A stretch of 64,000 nt of DNA, taken from positions 310,001 through 374,000 of the forward strand of contig NZ_OMPU01000013.1 of assembly GCF_900313065.1 (NCBI RefSeq). The letters run 5' to 3'. Position numbers and translations under genes: made by a program. Positions 42,581-51,834 of this stretch are shown here, one piece after another. Under the pieces are notes generated by a model, which was not told where the DNA came from, ran no database searches, and saw only the letters and a program-made list of their open reading frames with translations. The stretch's first letter is position 1; each line of letters opens with the position of its first letter. This DNA comes from Kiloniella sp. EL199 (GTDB lineage Bacteria; Pseudomonadota; Alphaproteobacteria; Kiloniellales; Kiloniellaceae).

Positions 42581-44523
42581 ACTATCAGATTTTTCGTAAA
42601 TGGAATCTCATCAACCTATTGTTTGGTGCTCTGATCATTCTTGCCCCTTCTCTTGTCTTTGCTGATGAGCGGATCAAGTTGTTTGTCTCGGACATTGTTG
42701 TGCGTGAAGACAGTAGTATAAAGGTAACAGAAACGATTACTGTCCGTGCGGAAGGACAGAATATTAGACGCGGAATCTACAGGGATTTCCCCACGAAATA
42801 CGAAATTCAGGGTAAGCGCTATTCAGTTGGTTTTCACCTTGTGTCTGTCAGACGGGATGGTCGAAATGAATCCTATCATACCGAGAATTTAAGTAATGGT
42901 GTGCGTATTTACATGGGACGGTCTGATTATTTTCTGCCTGTTGGTGAATATACCTATGAGATTACCTACATAACAGATCGTCAATTGACGCATCTGGAGA
43001 CGATGGACGAGCTTTATTGGAACGTGACTGGTAATGGCTGGGACTTTCCGATCGAAAAAGTTGTCGCCAATGTGTACCTGCCCCAAGGTGCCGAGGTTAT
43101 ACAATCCATCGGTTATACAGGCTACTACGGGGATGATGGAGAGGATTATCAATCATCGCTTAGATCTGATGGAGTCTCCTTTGAAACAACTCGTGCGTTG
43201 TCGACGAGTGAAGGTTTAACAATTGCAACTGCTTGGCCAACGGGTTTTGTCTATGTGCCGGATAGCTATGAACAGGCACAATATTATCTGGAAGATAACG
43301 CCAGTTTTTTGATTGGGCTTGTGACGCTAGTGATTATCACGGCGTACTATTCTGTTGCCTGGTTTTATGTAGGACGTGATCCGGCCGCAGGCATTGTCAT
43401 TCCCCTTTTCGAAGGACCAAAAAATATTTCTCCCGCTGCGGCTGGATATCTGAGCCATCTCGGTTTTCGAAAGGGCTATAGCGAAAAAACAGCCTTTGTC
43501 GTTGCACTGACGAGCCTTGCGACAAAGGGCTATATAACCATTGACCAGAGCAAGAGTGATTATTCTCTTCAGCGAACAGAAAAAGCAGATCTTGATAGCC
43601 TGCCGCGCGGTGAATGGACAATTATAGATCGCTTACTTCCTGATCCTGGCGATGAATATAAGTTGAAGCGGAAATATGATTCCAGATTTGCTTCTGTGGT
43701 CAGTTTTTTTGGTGAAGCCGTTAGCGATGAATATGGATCAGGTTATTTTGCGGCAAATACTGGCAAATGGCTTATTGGATTTTTGCTGGGGCTTGGTGGT
43801 GTTATCATGTCATTGGCTTATGCAGGGGGGGATCTTATTATCCCTGCGCTCTTTTTCATGGCATTTTTTGGTATTTTTTCCGGAGTAATTTTACCGCCTT
43901 TGTGCAGGGTGATGTCGGGAAAAATGACAAAGTCAGGGTTACCGAAAAACATTGCTGTGCTTTTACCCCTGAGCATTTTTCTGGTGATACCTTACTGTTC
44001 TTTGTCTGTGGGAGAGCTCATTACCGATCAGGATTTTTCAGCTGAAAATTATGGCGTTATTCTTCTGATTTTTACGATAACGCTGGTTTTTAGCTACCTG
44101 ATGGAAGCGCCAAGCGTTAAGGGGCAGAAAATCCTCGACAAACTGGAAGGCTATAAGTTGTACCTTTCTGTTGCCGAAGGAGAACGGTTGGAAGCGATTG
44201 GTCCCGAGCCTGATTTTAATGAACACGTGTTTGAGCAACACTTGCCCTTTGCTATGGCTCTTGGAGTCGAAGATCAATGGTCAGAAAGGTTACAAAACTA
44301 TCTTACCGTCATGAATCAGGTTCCGATGGATTATAAGCCACGCTGGTATCGCGGAGACTCTTTTTCCCGAAGTTCAAGCTCTATTGCCAGTGGATTGACA
44401 AGTGGTATCGGGCATACGATTTCTTCTGCTTCCAGTCCGCCCAGCTCTTCGTCTAGCAGCTCATCAAGTGGTGGTGGCTCGTCTGGTGGTGGCGGCGGCG
44501 GTGGCGGTGGCGGTGGTTGGTAA
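42577..44523 (+). CDS. DUF2207-domain membrane protein
   Basis: The product has 648 residues: an N-terminal signal helix (FGALIILAPSLVFA), then the DUF2207 beta-rich domain (about residues 30-215; IKVTETITVRAEGQNIRRGI, VGEYTYEITYITDRQL). A membrane helix at about 245, several helices at about 405-510, and a cytosolic part follow. The C-terminus is a Ser-rich run followed by eleven consecutive Gly and a Trp, a tail typical of this family. The function is unknown. It forms a unit with lemA. Confidence 0.9.
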   Translation: MNYQIFRKWNLINLLFGALIILAPSLVFADERIKLFVSDIVVREDSSIKVTETITVRAEGQNIRRGIYRDFPTKYEIQGKRYSVGFHLVSVRRDGRNESYHTENLSNGVRIYMGRSDYFLPVGEYTYEITYITDRQLTHLETMDELYWNVTGNGWDFPIEKVVANVYLPQGAEVIQSIGYTGYYGDDGEDYQSSLRSDGVSFETTRALSTSEGLTIATAWPTGFVYVPDSYEQAQYYLEDNASFLIGLVTLVIITAYYSVAWFYVGRDPAAGIVIPLFEGPKNISPAAAGYLSHLGFRKGYSEKTAFVVALTSLATKGYITIDQSKSDYSLQRTEKADLDSLPRGEWTIIDRLLPDPGDEYKLKRKYDSRFASVVSFFGEAVSDEYGSGYFAANTGKWLIGFLLGLGGVIMSLAYAGGDLIIPALFFMAFFGIFSGVILPPLCRVMSGKMTKSGLPKNIAVLLPLSIFLVIPYCSLSVGELITDQDFSAENYGVILLIFTITLVFSYLMEAPSVKGQKILDKLEGYKLYLSVAEGERLEAIGPEPDFNEHVFEQHLPFAMALGVEDQWSERLQNYLTVMNQVPMDYKPRWYRGDSFSRSSSSIASGLTSGIGHTISSASSPPSSSSSSSSSGGGSSGGGGGGGGGGGW

Positions 44524-44578
44524 AATATCACTGATCCAGTGTCAGGATTTAATTTTCGAGAATGAAAGCTTACTGCCC

Positions 44579-44584
44579 TTGACT
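44579..44584 (+). promoter_or_regulatory. Candidate -35 box of the P-type ATPase gene
   Basis: TTGACT is followed after 15 bp by TATACT (44600-44605), which overlaps the first operator half. The short spacing makes the promoter assignment tentative; a -10 two bases later (TACTTT) gives the standard 17 bp. Confidence 0.45.
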
Positions 44585-44595
44585 TAATTTATACA

Positions 44596-44625
44596 TGAAT
44601 ATACTTTCATATGAAATATTTTTCA
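44596..44625 (+). promoter_or_regulatory. Tandem ArsR/SmtB-type operator
   Basis: Two copies of TGAA-N6-TTCA occur, at 44596-44609 and 44612-44625, with centres 16 bp apart. Between them TTTCATATGAAA is a perfect palindrome. TGAA-N6-TTCA is the core of the 12-2-12 operators of SmtB/CzrA-type sensors. The sites overlap the likely -10 and end 14 bp before the ATG, placing a bound repressor over the promoter. Confidence 0.72.
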
Positions 44626-44639
44626 TGTGTAGGTTTACT

Positions 44640-47012
44640 ATGGCACAAACAATTCTGTTTATCGACCATATGCCCGAGGCAGAAAGCTGTGGGGATTGCC
44701 GCGATCGTATTGGCAAAAGGCTTGAGGCATTGCCCGGCTTGGCATCTTTTGAGGTTTCCCGTAAGGCAATATCCTGGGTTGGTGGTGATGATATCAGGGA
44801 TGCGATTGTTGCAGTTATTGCAGAAATTAAAGATCTGCATCATCACATGGCATGGACAATCAGTGGAATGGATTGCCCCAGCTGTGCAAAATCAATTGAA
44901 AAAGCTGTTGATAGATTGCCGGGTATTCATACGGCACGAATTTCTTTTGCGCGAGAACGACTTAATACAGATTTTAACCCGAGCGAAGTTTCGCAAGATG
45001 ACATTCACAAGGTCGTCACAGGTTTGGGGTATAGCCTCACCGAAGTAAGGGATGGCAATACGAGCATAGTTGAAAGAAAAGCAGGTTGTTGTTCTTCCTC
45101 ACAAGCCGCAGATCAATCATCCAAAACAACTCTTGCTAGCGGTGTACCTGATAAGCTGAAAGTATTCTTGAGCGGAAGTGCTGGCAAGGTAATGATTGCG
45201 GGTACAGCCCTTTTCATTGCTGTGATCTTAACGCAGGTTAATCCGGTTAATGCGCGGATTTATTATAGTGTTGCTGCTTTAATAGGTTTGATTCCAATTT
45301 TCCTTAATACGCTAAGATCTATTCGTTTTGGTCAATACTTTGGTATTCAAACCCTAATGACTGTTGCGGCAATTGGGGCTTTGTTTCTGGGCGAGGCATT
45401 AGAAGCTTCTATGGTCTTGTTCCTCTTTTTAATTGGGGAAGCTTTGGAGCAACGAGCAGTGAATAAAGCACGTGAAGGTGTGACGCTTTTACTTGATCTA
45501 CAGCCTAAAGTCGCCCGTTTGGTTCAAGGAAGCCATAGTCAAGAAATACCCGTTGAAGATCTGTCCGTTGGTGACGTGATTGAAGTGCGTCCGGGTGAGA
45601 GATTGCCCGCCGACGGAGTTGTTCTCAACAGTATGGCTGTCTTGGATGAATCTGCTTTGACGGGTGAATCTATTCCTCGAAACAGAGAAATTGACGATAC
45701 AGCCCAAGCCGGAGTCCTTGTTCTTGAAAAGCTAACAACCTTTCGTGTGACATCGGAAGCTGGTGACAATACGTTGGATCGTATTATCAGGCTGATAGAA
45801 GAATCAGAAGAACACAAAGCCCCTGTTGCACGCTTTATTGATCGTTTCTCGTCCTGGTATACGCCAGCAATGATGGGCGTTTCGTTACTGGTTGCTATGA
45901 TTCCTCCACTGTTTTTCAACGGAGCTTGGGATACCTGGATTTACAAAGCACTTACGCTGTTAATTATTTCCTGTCCTTGTGCTTTGGTTATTTCTGTTCC
46001 AGCAGCAGTGACTTCATCCCTTGCGGCTTCCGCGCGTCGCGGTGTGTTAATTAAAGGAGGTGCAGCTTTAGAGTTATTGTCTCGGGCCAAAACTATGGCT
46101 TTCGATAAAACAGGCACTCTGACGGAAGGTAAACCACAGGTTACGGACGCTGTTGCGCTGGGTGATACGACAGAGATGATTCGGTTGACGGCGGCAGTCG
46201 AGAGAGGGTCAAGTCATCCCCTTGCAGAAGCGGTTGTAAGATATGCCTTAGATCAAAGAATAGAAATTCCGGCTGTATCTGATGCCCAGTCCATAACAGG
46301 AAAGGCAGCATTGGGAAATGTCGAAGGACGTATGGTCGTTGTCGGATCTACGGATTATTTTGCAGAACAACTATCTGGAAATACAAAAATTTATGATCAG
46401 GCACAGGGGCTTTTGGCACAGGGTAAAACAGTTGTTGTTGTCGCAATTGATAATGTTCTTGCGGGAATTTTGGCTTTGCGTGATGAACCGCGTGAAGAAG
46501 CCAGCGGTACCTTGAGTCAATTGCAGCAGTTGGGTGTTGAAACGATTATGCTCACCGGGGATAACCCGAAAACGGGTAAGGCTTTGGGGAGTGAGTTGGG
46601 CCTTGCTGTAAAAGCTGGTTTGATGCCTCAGGACAAGCTCAGTGAAATTGATGAATTGCGGGGCGCAGGTACTGTGGTGATGGTTGGCGATGGCATAAAT
46701 GATGCTCCTGCCCTGAAAGTTGCTGATGTTGGCATTGCAATGGGGGGCGGTACCGATGTTGCTCTGGAAGCGGCTGATATTGCCTTGATGCAAAACAAGC
46801 TACAGGACTTGCCAGCATTGATTCGCCGTGGACGCCAAACCATGGCGAACATCCATCAGAATGTCACTTTGGCGCTGGGCTTAAAGGGAATTTTTTTGAT
46901 GACGACTTTGTTCGGTATGACAGGGCTTTGGGTGGCTGTGTTAGCTGATACAGGGGCAACAGTATTGGTGACTTTGAACGCTTTGCGGCTATTGAGAAGT
47001 TCTTCAGATTAA
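44640..47012 (+). CDS. zntA: Zinc/cadmium/lead-type P-type ATPase
   Basis: This is a heavy-metal efflux P1B-ATPase of about 790 residues. Two N-terminal metal-binding HMA-like domains are present: a degenerate one with ESCGDCRD, and a canonical one with SGMDCPSCAKSIEK, followed by GCCSS. The membrane metal site is SCPCAL, with phosphorylation site DKTGTLTEGK, HP motif, and hinge GDGINDAPALK. The CPC motif with the PAAVTSSLA context fits the Zn/Cd/Pb class (P1B-2). I start at ATG 44640 with TAGG upstream; an earlier ATG at 44595 would lie in the operator. Confidence 0.93.
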   Translation: MAQTILFIDHMPEAESCGDCRDRIGKRLEALPGLASFEVSRKAISWVGGDDIRDAIVAVIAEIKDLHHHMAWTISGMDCPSCAKSIEKAVDRLPGIHTARISFARERLNTDFNPSEVSQDDIHKVVTGLGYSLTEVRDGNTSIVERKAGCCSSSQAADQSSKTTLASGVPDKLKVFLSGSAGKVMIAGTALFIAVILTQVNPVNARIYYSVAALIGLIPIFLNTLRSIRFGQYFGIQTLMTVAAIGALFLGEALEASMVLFLFLIGEALEQRAVNKAREGVTLLLDLQPKVARLVQGSHSQEIPVEDLSVGDVIEVRPGERLPADGVVLNSMAVLDESALTGESIPRNREIDDTAQAGVLVLEKLTTFRVTSEAGDNTLDRIIRLIEESEEHKAPVARFIDRFSSWYTPAMMGVSLLVAMIPPLFFNGAWDTWIYKALTLLIISCPCALVISVPAAVTSSLAASARRGVLIKGGAALELLSRAKTMAFDKTGTLTEGKPQVTDAVALGDTTEMIRLTAAVERGSSHPLAEAVVRYALDQRIEIPAVSDAQSITGKAALGNVEGRMVVVGSTDYFAEQLSGNTKIYDQAQGLLAQGKTVVVVAIDNVLAGILALRDEPREEASGTLSQLQQLGVETIMLTGDNPKTGKALGSELGLAVKAGLMPQDKLSEIDELRGAGTVVMVGDGINDAPALKVADVGIAMGGGTDVALEAADIALMQNKLQDLPALIRRGRQTMANIHQNVTLALGLKGIFLMTTLFGMTGLWVAVLADTGATVLVTLNALRLLRSSSD

Positions 47013-47050
47013 GTGTTTGGTTTGATCTTGGGTTCGCGGGATCGAGCTTA

Positions 47051-47899
47051 TTATTGGACCACAAAGCCTTTGGGCAGTTCAGCGATGTGTTTGTATTTTT
47101 CAAACTGTTGAAAGATAAGATTCAGACGCTCTTTAGGGTGTGGGGGATGTCTGGGATCCAACAAGGGTTCACAGAGAGGATCCAGGGCTGCATTTTGAAA
47201 TTCAAGAGAGAGACTTAATCTTGGTGTTTGGGCGTTCCGATGACTTCTTCCGCCCCAGTGATATATATCTTGTCGCCATCCCAATACGGAACCTGCTTTG
47301 GCGGGCAGGCAAAGAATATCCTGCAGGGCGATTTCAGACGGGTCCGTAACCGGCGTGTCGTAATCTTGCTCACAGCCTAGCGGTAGAACGGACATGCAGC
47401 CATTTTCCGGTGTTGCATCCGTCAAGGGGATCCAAAGGCTCAAAGAGATCAACATTTCTTGACCATACAGTTTGATCACCGATTGATCGGCGCTGTCTCT
47501 GTGTGGTGGCCAGCCTTTTGCCTTTCCGGGATCGATGTACCACGCCCAAAAGTGAGGAAGAACGCTATAGTTTTCCCCGAGGAAGTTTTGTAGGAGTGCA
47601 CGCAGGCGGAAGAATAATTCCCAAGCTTCGTCATAGAGGTAAATGAACGCCTGTGGGAGGTTGTGTTCATGAAGTATTTCCATTGCCTGACGAAGAGGGC
47701 AAATATCTTGCTCCGTAAAGATGCTCTGGCAATTGAGATATCCGTCTTGCCATAATGAATCAGAAACGTCGGACAATAGAGCATCGTCAATTATTTGCAG
47801 AGGAATCATGCTAAGAGGATCTGAGCTGATTGTGAGTTTTGGGTTGATATCGCGCCAAAAAGAAATGCTTTTAAGCTGCTCTGTTGCGATGTGATTCAC
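47051..47899 (-). CDS. Phytanoyl-CoA dioxygenase (PhyH) family protein
   Basis: This is a non-haem Fe(II)/2-oxoglutarate oxygenase of about 282 residues. The HxD iron pair is in WPPHRDSADQSV (about residue 138); the distal His region is in QDIYHWGGRSHRNAQTPRLS, which also has the Arg for 2-oxoglutarate. The substrate is unknown. I chose the GTG at 47897-47899, with AGGA six bases upstream; a TTG six codons earlier (47917) is also in frame. It is preceded by an unknown gene on the same strand with a short gap. Confidence 0.8.
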   Translation of the reverse strand: MNHIATEQLKSISFWRDINPKLTISSDPLSMIPLQIIDDALLSDVSDSLWQDGYLNCQSIFTEQDICPLRQAMEILHEHNLPQAFIYLYDEAWELFFRLRALLQNFLGENYSVLPHFWAWYIDPGKAKGWPPHRDSADQSVIKLYGQEMLISLSLWIPLTDATPENGCMSVLPLGCEQDYDTPVTDPSEIALQDILCLPAKAGSVLGWRQDIYHWGGRSHRNAQTPRLSLSLEFQNAALDPLCEPLLDPRHPPHPKERLNLIFQQFEKYKHIAELPKGFVVQ

Positions 47900-47926
47900 A
47901 GTCGTATCCTGTACCAAAAGTGTGAG

Positions 47927-48271
47927 TTATCTGTTTATATGCTGAGTCAGTGCAACATCAAGAACAGCGGATGCCATGGCCCGTGCTGTATCTTCCAATA
48001 ACTTCCCATCGTCAGACTTTGGTCCTTCGAGCTTCTCAAGTCTATAATCTTCCGGTAGGTCCGCAATTCCTGCGGCTGTAACATCTGGGTGTGCTTTCAG
48101 TTCGGCAATCAGTGAAATACACCCTTTCCATTTATGGGTCAGGGTTTTGATAACACGATCTTTATCAATGGCAATTTCTTGCCATTTTTCCTCTGTGTTC
48201 AGGCCTTCAAAGCCAGGTCTTTTCGCGGCCTGTTGATAAATAACGGCAGCGGCTTTTTCTAGGTATAGCAT
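47927..48271 (-). CDS. Hypothetical protein, 114 residues
   Basis: I do not recognise the family. The product is mostly alpha-helical in character, with no signal peptide, no membrane segment, and a single Cys. It starts LEKAAAVIYQQAAKRPGFEG and has an Asp/Glu/Lys-rich middle (PEDYRLEKLEGPKSDDGKLL). AGAGGATTGATGC precedes the ATG, a good ribosome site. It lies between PAS_5 and PhyH genes on the same strand, possibly an operon. Confidence 0.65.
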   Translation of the reverse strand: MLYLEKAAAVIYQQAAKRPGFEGLNTEEKWQEIAIDKDRVIKTLTHKWKGCISLIAELKAHPDVTAAGIADLPEDYRLEKLEGPKSDDGKLLEDTARAMASAVLDVALTQHINR

Positions 48272-48334
48272 GCATCAATCCTCTATTTAACGCCTTGTCT
48301 CATCTGTTTGATGCTCAGGCAAGTCAAGATAGAG

Positions 48335-48856
48335 CTAAATGTTCGATGTTGAGTGGCGTGACGCTTCGAAATGCCCTTCGGGAGAAAGAAGAGAATAACA
48401 GTAAGTCATGAAATATGACGGTAAATCTTCAGCTGAGGCATCATTTTGTGCGTAGGGGAGAATCAAGCGTAAATAATGGCAGTCTTCTTCTTCCCGATAG
48501 AAAATTTTCCATATCTGAGGGACTGCGACTTCGAAGGTTATTTTAAACTCTTTAAAATGATTCTGATAAATTTCACTCGGTGTACCATCCAGAACACTTT
48601 TACCACGGAGATCTTCGTTTGAAGAGGAGGAAATCTCGGTACCATCAAGGCGGTATATAAAATCCAAGGGGTCTTTCTGAATTTCAATCACACAAAAGCG
48701 GCCAAGGTGTTTACGGTATCTTAGCGGGTCCATCTCGTTTTTATAGGGATTGCCTTGAGCAGGTTTATGATCTTGCCATATCTTCAGAACGCGGAGAATT
48801 TCATCAGGCGCATCCGAAAAATCTATAAGTGAAGAGGTATAGTCATAATTGGGCAT
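48335..48856 (-). CDS. PAS_5-domain protein
   Basis: The product has 173 residues, consisting of a single PAS-like domain of the PAS_5 type common in Rhodospirillales. Family blocks include DPLRYRKHLGRFCVIEIQKD then PLDFIYRLDGTEISSSSNED and LRGKSVLDGTPSEIY. There is no output domain. The ligand or partner is unknown. It is the first gene of the PAS_5-unknown-PhyH run. Confidence 0.8.
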   Translation of the reverse strand: MPNYDYTSSLIDFSDAPDEILRVLKIWQDHKPAQGNPYKNEMDPLRYRKHLGRFCVIEIQKDPLDFIYRLDGTEISSSSNEDLRGKSVLDGTPSEIYQNHFKEFKITFEVAVPQIWKIFYREEEDCHYLRLILPYAQNDASAEDLPSYFMTYCYSLLSPEGHFEASRHSTSNI

Positions 48857-48963
48857 GGCTATTTCTGGAATGATTCAGGCAGATTGTCAACGCGGATAAA
48901 ATGATATTTTCACTGCAAAGATTCCTGCTAAATTTTTGGCGAAATTACAGATCTATGTCTTGA

Positions 48964-50187
48964 TTATGTCAAAAGATAAGAAAGGACGCTGTTTAACCGG
49001 GCTCTACCTTCACTTGTGGCCCCTATTCTGACATCGTCAAGGAACAGCAAGTCTTCTTGTTCAAGCTGCTCAATCTTTTTCTGCTCAATCAGATTTTCCA
49101 GATCTTGACCAGTCTCGTCACAAATATCGGCTCGTTTTATGCCTTCGCTCAGGCGCAATCCCATCATCAGCATTTCTTCAAAACGTCCCGTATCCGAAAT
49201 AGAATCATGAGTGCGCGTTGCATGACCCGCCTGTTCGACGGTGCTGAGCCAGATTTCCGGGGCTCTGTGCTGTCTTGTGGCGATTTTGTTTCCCAAAGAG
49301 GTATTGTCTGTCAGGGTCAAGCGTCCGTGTGCACCGGGGCCAATGCCAACATAATCTCCATACTTCCAATATGTTAGATTATGGCGGCTTTCTTCTCCGG
49401 GGTTGGCATAGTTTGATATCTCATAGTTTGGCATACCCTGTCGGGCCATAACATCGTTGGTAATATCGTAAAGTTCGGCGGCTGTGTCTGGATTGAGTTC
49501 CTTAAACTCTCCCCGGCGACGTGCACCGTGGAATGGCGTATTCTCCTCTATTGTTAACTGATAAAGAGAAAGGTGTCTGGTGCCTTCTGCAAGGGCTCGT
49601 TCCAGTTCTTCTTCCCAGCTTTGTTTATCTTGCTCTGGTCGTGCGTAGATCAAATCAAAAGAAAAGCGTTCAAAGTTTTGTCTGGCAACATCAATTGCCT
49701 TCAGAGCCTCCGCTGCGGAATGTTCGCGCCCCAAGAACTGGAGATCTTGATCATTTAAAGATTGAATTCCAAGAGATACGCGATTGATACCTGCCTGGGC
49801 GAAAGCTGCGAATTTGTCAGATTCTACGGATGTCGGGTTTGCTTCCAGTGTAATCTCAAGATCGTTGTAACAGGGCCAGTGTTTTCGAATTCTTTGAATC
49901 AATGCTTCGGCTGTTTCCGGAGCCATGAGGGATGGGGTGCCACCTCCAAAAAACACTGAACTGACAATCCTGCCGTCATCTCCAGATGATTTCAATAAAC
50001 CGGCGTAATGATCAAGCTCTCGCAGTAAAGCCGCCCGCCATCGTTCCTGAGAGATTTCTTCTCGGACGTGGCTGTTAAAATCACAATAGGGGCATTTCTT
50101 TAAGCAAAAGGGCCAGTGTATATAGATGCCAAATCCACGCTGTGCGGCAGCAGGTATATATGAGGCAGTACTTGGGGTGTTGCTCAA
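48964..50187 (-). CDS. hemW: Radical SAM haem chaperone HemW
   Basis: HemW (long annotated as coproporphyrinogen III oxidase-like) binds haem and an iron-sulfur cluster and delivers haem to respiratory proteins. The 407 residues contain the radical SAM cluster motif CLKKCPYCDFN (C-x3-C-x2-C) near residue 30, GGGTPSLM, and the end domain HemN_C. The start is a TTG at 50185-50187; no ATG or GTG precedes the conserved core. The gene lies in the rph-rdgB-hemW cluster, as in other alphaproteobacteria. Confidence 0.93.
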   Translation of the reverse strand: MSNTPSTASYIPAAAQRGFGIYIHWPFCLKKCPYCDFNSHVREEISQERWRAALLRELDHYAGLLKSSGDDGRIVSSVFFGGGTPSLMAPETAEALIQRIRKHWPCYNDLEITLEANPTSVESDKFAAFAQAGINRVSLGIQSLNDQDLQFLGREHSAAEALKAIDVARQNFERFSFDLIYARPEQDKQSWEEELERALAEGTRHLSLYQLTIEENTPFHGARRRGEFKELNPDTAAELYDITNDVMARQGMPNYEISNYANPGEESRHNLTYWKYGDYVGIGPGAHGRLTLTDNTSLGNKIATRQHRAPEIWLSTVEQAGHATRTHDSISDTGRFEEMLMMGLRLSEGIKRADICDETGQDLENLIEQKKIEQLEQEDLLFLDDVRIGATSEGRARLNSVLSYLLT

Positions 50188-50309
50188 AACGCTGGCCTTT
50201 TAGAAATCAGTTAAAAACTAGACATAACCCAGCTTATAAAAGCCATGGACAGTTTTGCTCGACCACCCGGAAAGCCAACTTGGCACAGTTTCGTCGTTAT
50301 ATTTGTGGC

Positions 50310-50954
50310 TTAGGGCTTTGAGGCGAACTTTTCTGCAACAAGTAAGGCAAAGGCTCGAGCACGGTGACTCATTGAATGTTTTCGTGCTGGATCCATCTCC
50401 CCAAAGGTTATTGTCTCGCCTTCGGCCTGAAAAATCGGGTCATAACCAAATCCCTGTAGGCCCCGTGCCGGATGGACAATAGTGCCATCTACCCGGCCTT
50501 CGAACACTTCTGTTGTGCCATCAGGCCAGGCAAGGCAAAGGGCGCAAACGAAGTGGGCCGCACGTGTATCATTGCCTGTTTCAGCAGCTTTTTGCAGTTC
50601 TCCTTCGACCTTTTCCATAGCCAAAGAAAAATCCTTTTCAGGACCTGCCCAACGGGCAGAATAGATACCGGGATCACCATTGAGAGCAATGACAGCCAGA
50701 CCACTATCATCTGACAGGGCTGGCAGGCCAGATCCCTTTGCAGCGGCAAGCGCTTTTATTTCTGCATTCGCTACAAAGGTTTTCCCATCTTCGACAGGTT
50801 CAGGCAAGCCGAGATCTCCGGCTGAAACAACATCTACGCCGTAAGGGGTGAGAAGCTCTGCTATTTCGCGCAACTTTCCCGGATTATGGCTGGCAAGAAC
50901 CAGTTTGCCATCCCGCAGCATTTTTTCCGGGTGTGTTTTGTCAGCCTGAGTCAT
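50310..50954 (-). CDS. rdgB: XTP/dITP pyrophosphatase
   Basis: This enzyme removes non-canonical purine nucleotides (ITP, dITP, XTP). The 214 residues have the family motifs [36 protein letters not shown] with SARWAG, and the C-terminal GFGYDPIF followed by SHRARAF. A 122-bp gap separates it from hemW. It is 20 bp after rph on the same strand. Confidence 0.95.
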   Translation of the reverse strand: MTQADKTHPEKMLRDGKLVLASHNPGKLREIAELLTPYGVDVVSAGDLGLPEPVEDGKTFVANAEIKALAAAKGSGLPALSDDSGLAVIALNGDPGIYSARWAGPEKDFSLAMEKVEGELQKAAETGNDTRAAHFVCALCLAWPDGTTEVFEGRVDGTIVHPARGLQGFGYDPIFQAEGETITFGEMDPARKHSMSHRARAFALLVAEKFASKP

Positions 50955-50974
50955 GGCCTTGTTTCCTGTTTGTC

Positions 50975-51694
50975 TTATTCGCCTGCTATTGCTTGCTTCT
51001 GTAGCTCTACAAGTTCGGATACGCCTTTTTCCGCAAGGTCAAGCAGCGCATTGAACTCGTCACGAGAGAAAGGTTTTTCTTCAGCTGTGCCCTGAATTTC
51101 GACAACGCCGAGACCGCCGGTGAGGACGAAATTTGAATCAGCCTGGGCATTGGAATCTTCGGGATAATCGAGATCCAGAACGGGAGTGCCTTCGAAAATA
51201 CCGCATGAAATGGCTGCAACATGGTCTGTCAGCGGAATTTCTTCGATCATACCAAGTTTTTTCATGTGCTGGAATGCGAGATGAAGAGCAACAAAACCCC
51301 CGGTAATAGAAGCTGTACGTGTGCCCCCATCGGCCTGTAGAACATCACAGTCAATTTTGATCTGACGTTCGCCAAAACCTGACATATCGGCAACTGCACG
51401 TAGGGAACGACCAATCAAGCGTTGGATTTCCTGAGTGCGACCAGATTGTTTGCCACGCGCAGCTTCACGGCTTGAACGGCTGTGTGTTGCGCGGGGTAGC
51501 ATGCCGTATTCAGCAGTGATCCACCCCTTCCCGGAATTGCGAAGCCAGGGTGGTGTGCTGTCTTCGACTGATGCAGTGCAGAGCACATGCGTATCGCCGA
51601 ACTTAATGAGACAAGAACCTTCGGCGTGCTTGCTGAAGTTAGTTTCAATGGTGATCTGACGCATTTGGTCAGGAGTACGGCCTGATGGACGCAT
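50975..51694 (-). CDS. rph: Ribonuclease PH
   Basis: RNase PH is a phosphate-dependent 3' exonuclease that trims tRNA and rRNA ends. The 239 residues have [19 protein letters not shown] at the start, [20 protein letters not shown] with [19 protein letters not shown], and [18 protein letters not shown] with the active-site Asp residues. It leads the rph-rdgB-hemW run. In many relatives it is directly divergent from hrcA; here 3.97 kb of other genes separate them. Confidence 0.96.
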   Translation of the reverse strand: MRPSGRTPDQMRQITIETNFSKHAEGSCLIKFGDTHVLCTASVEDSTPPWLRNSGKGWITAEYGMLPRATHSRSSREAARGKQSGRTQEIQRLIGRSLRAVADMSGFGERQIKIDCDVLQADGGTRTASITGGFVALHLAFQHMKKLGMIEEIPLTDHVAAISCGIFEGTPVLDLDYPEDSNAQADSNFVLTGGLGVVEIQGTAEEKPFSRDEFNALLDLAEKGVSELVELQKQAIAGE

Positions 51695-51834
51695 GATATG
51701 CCCTCGATATTATAGATGTTGGGCGGAAACTACCTTATGGTTCCCTCTACGTCCAGTAGGATTGGTGTGTTCAGCGTGATCAGGCCTTCAGAAGGATTTC
51801 TATTTCTTTGTGAAAGATTATGAGACATCGAAAT

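Noticed and set aside
44331-44531. Proline-run frame antisense to the DUF2207 C-terminus
   Set aside because: The Pro run is simply the reverse reading of the Gly tail of the DUF2207 protein.
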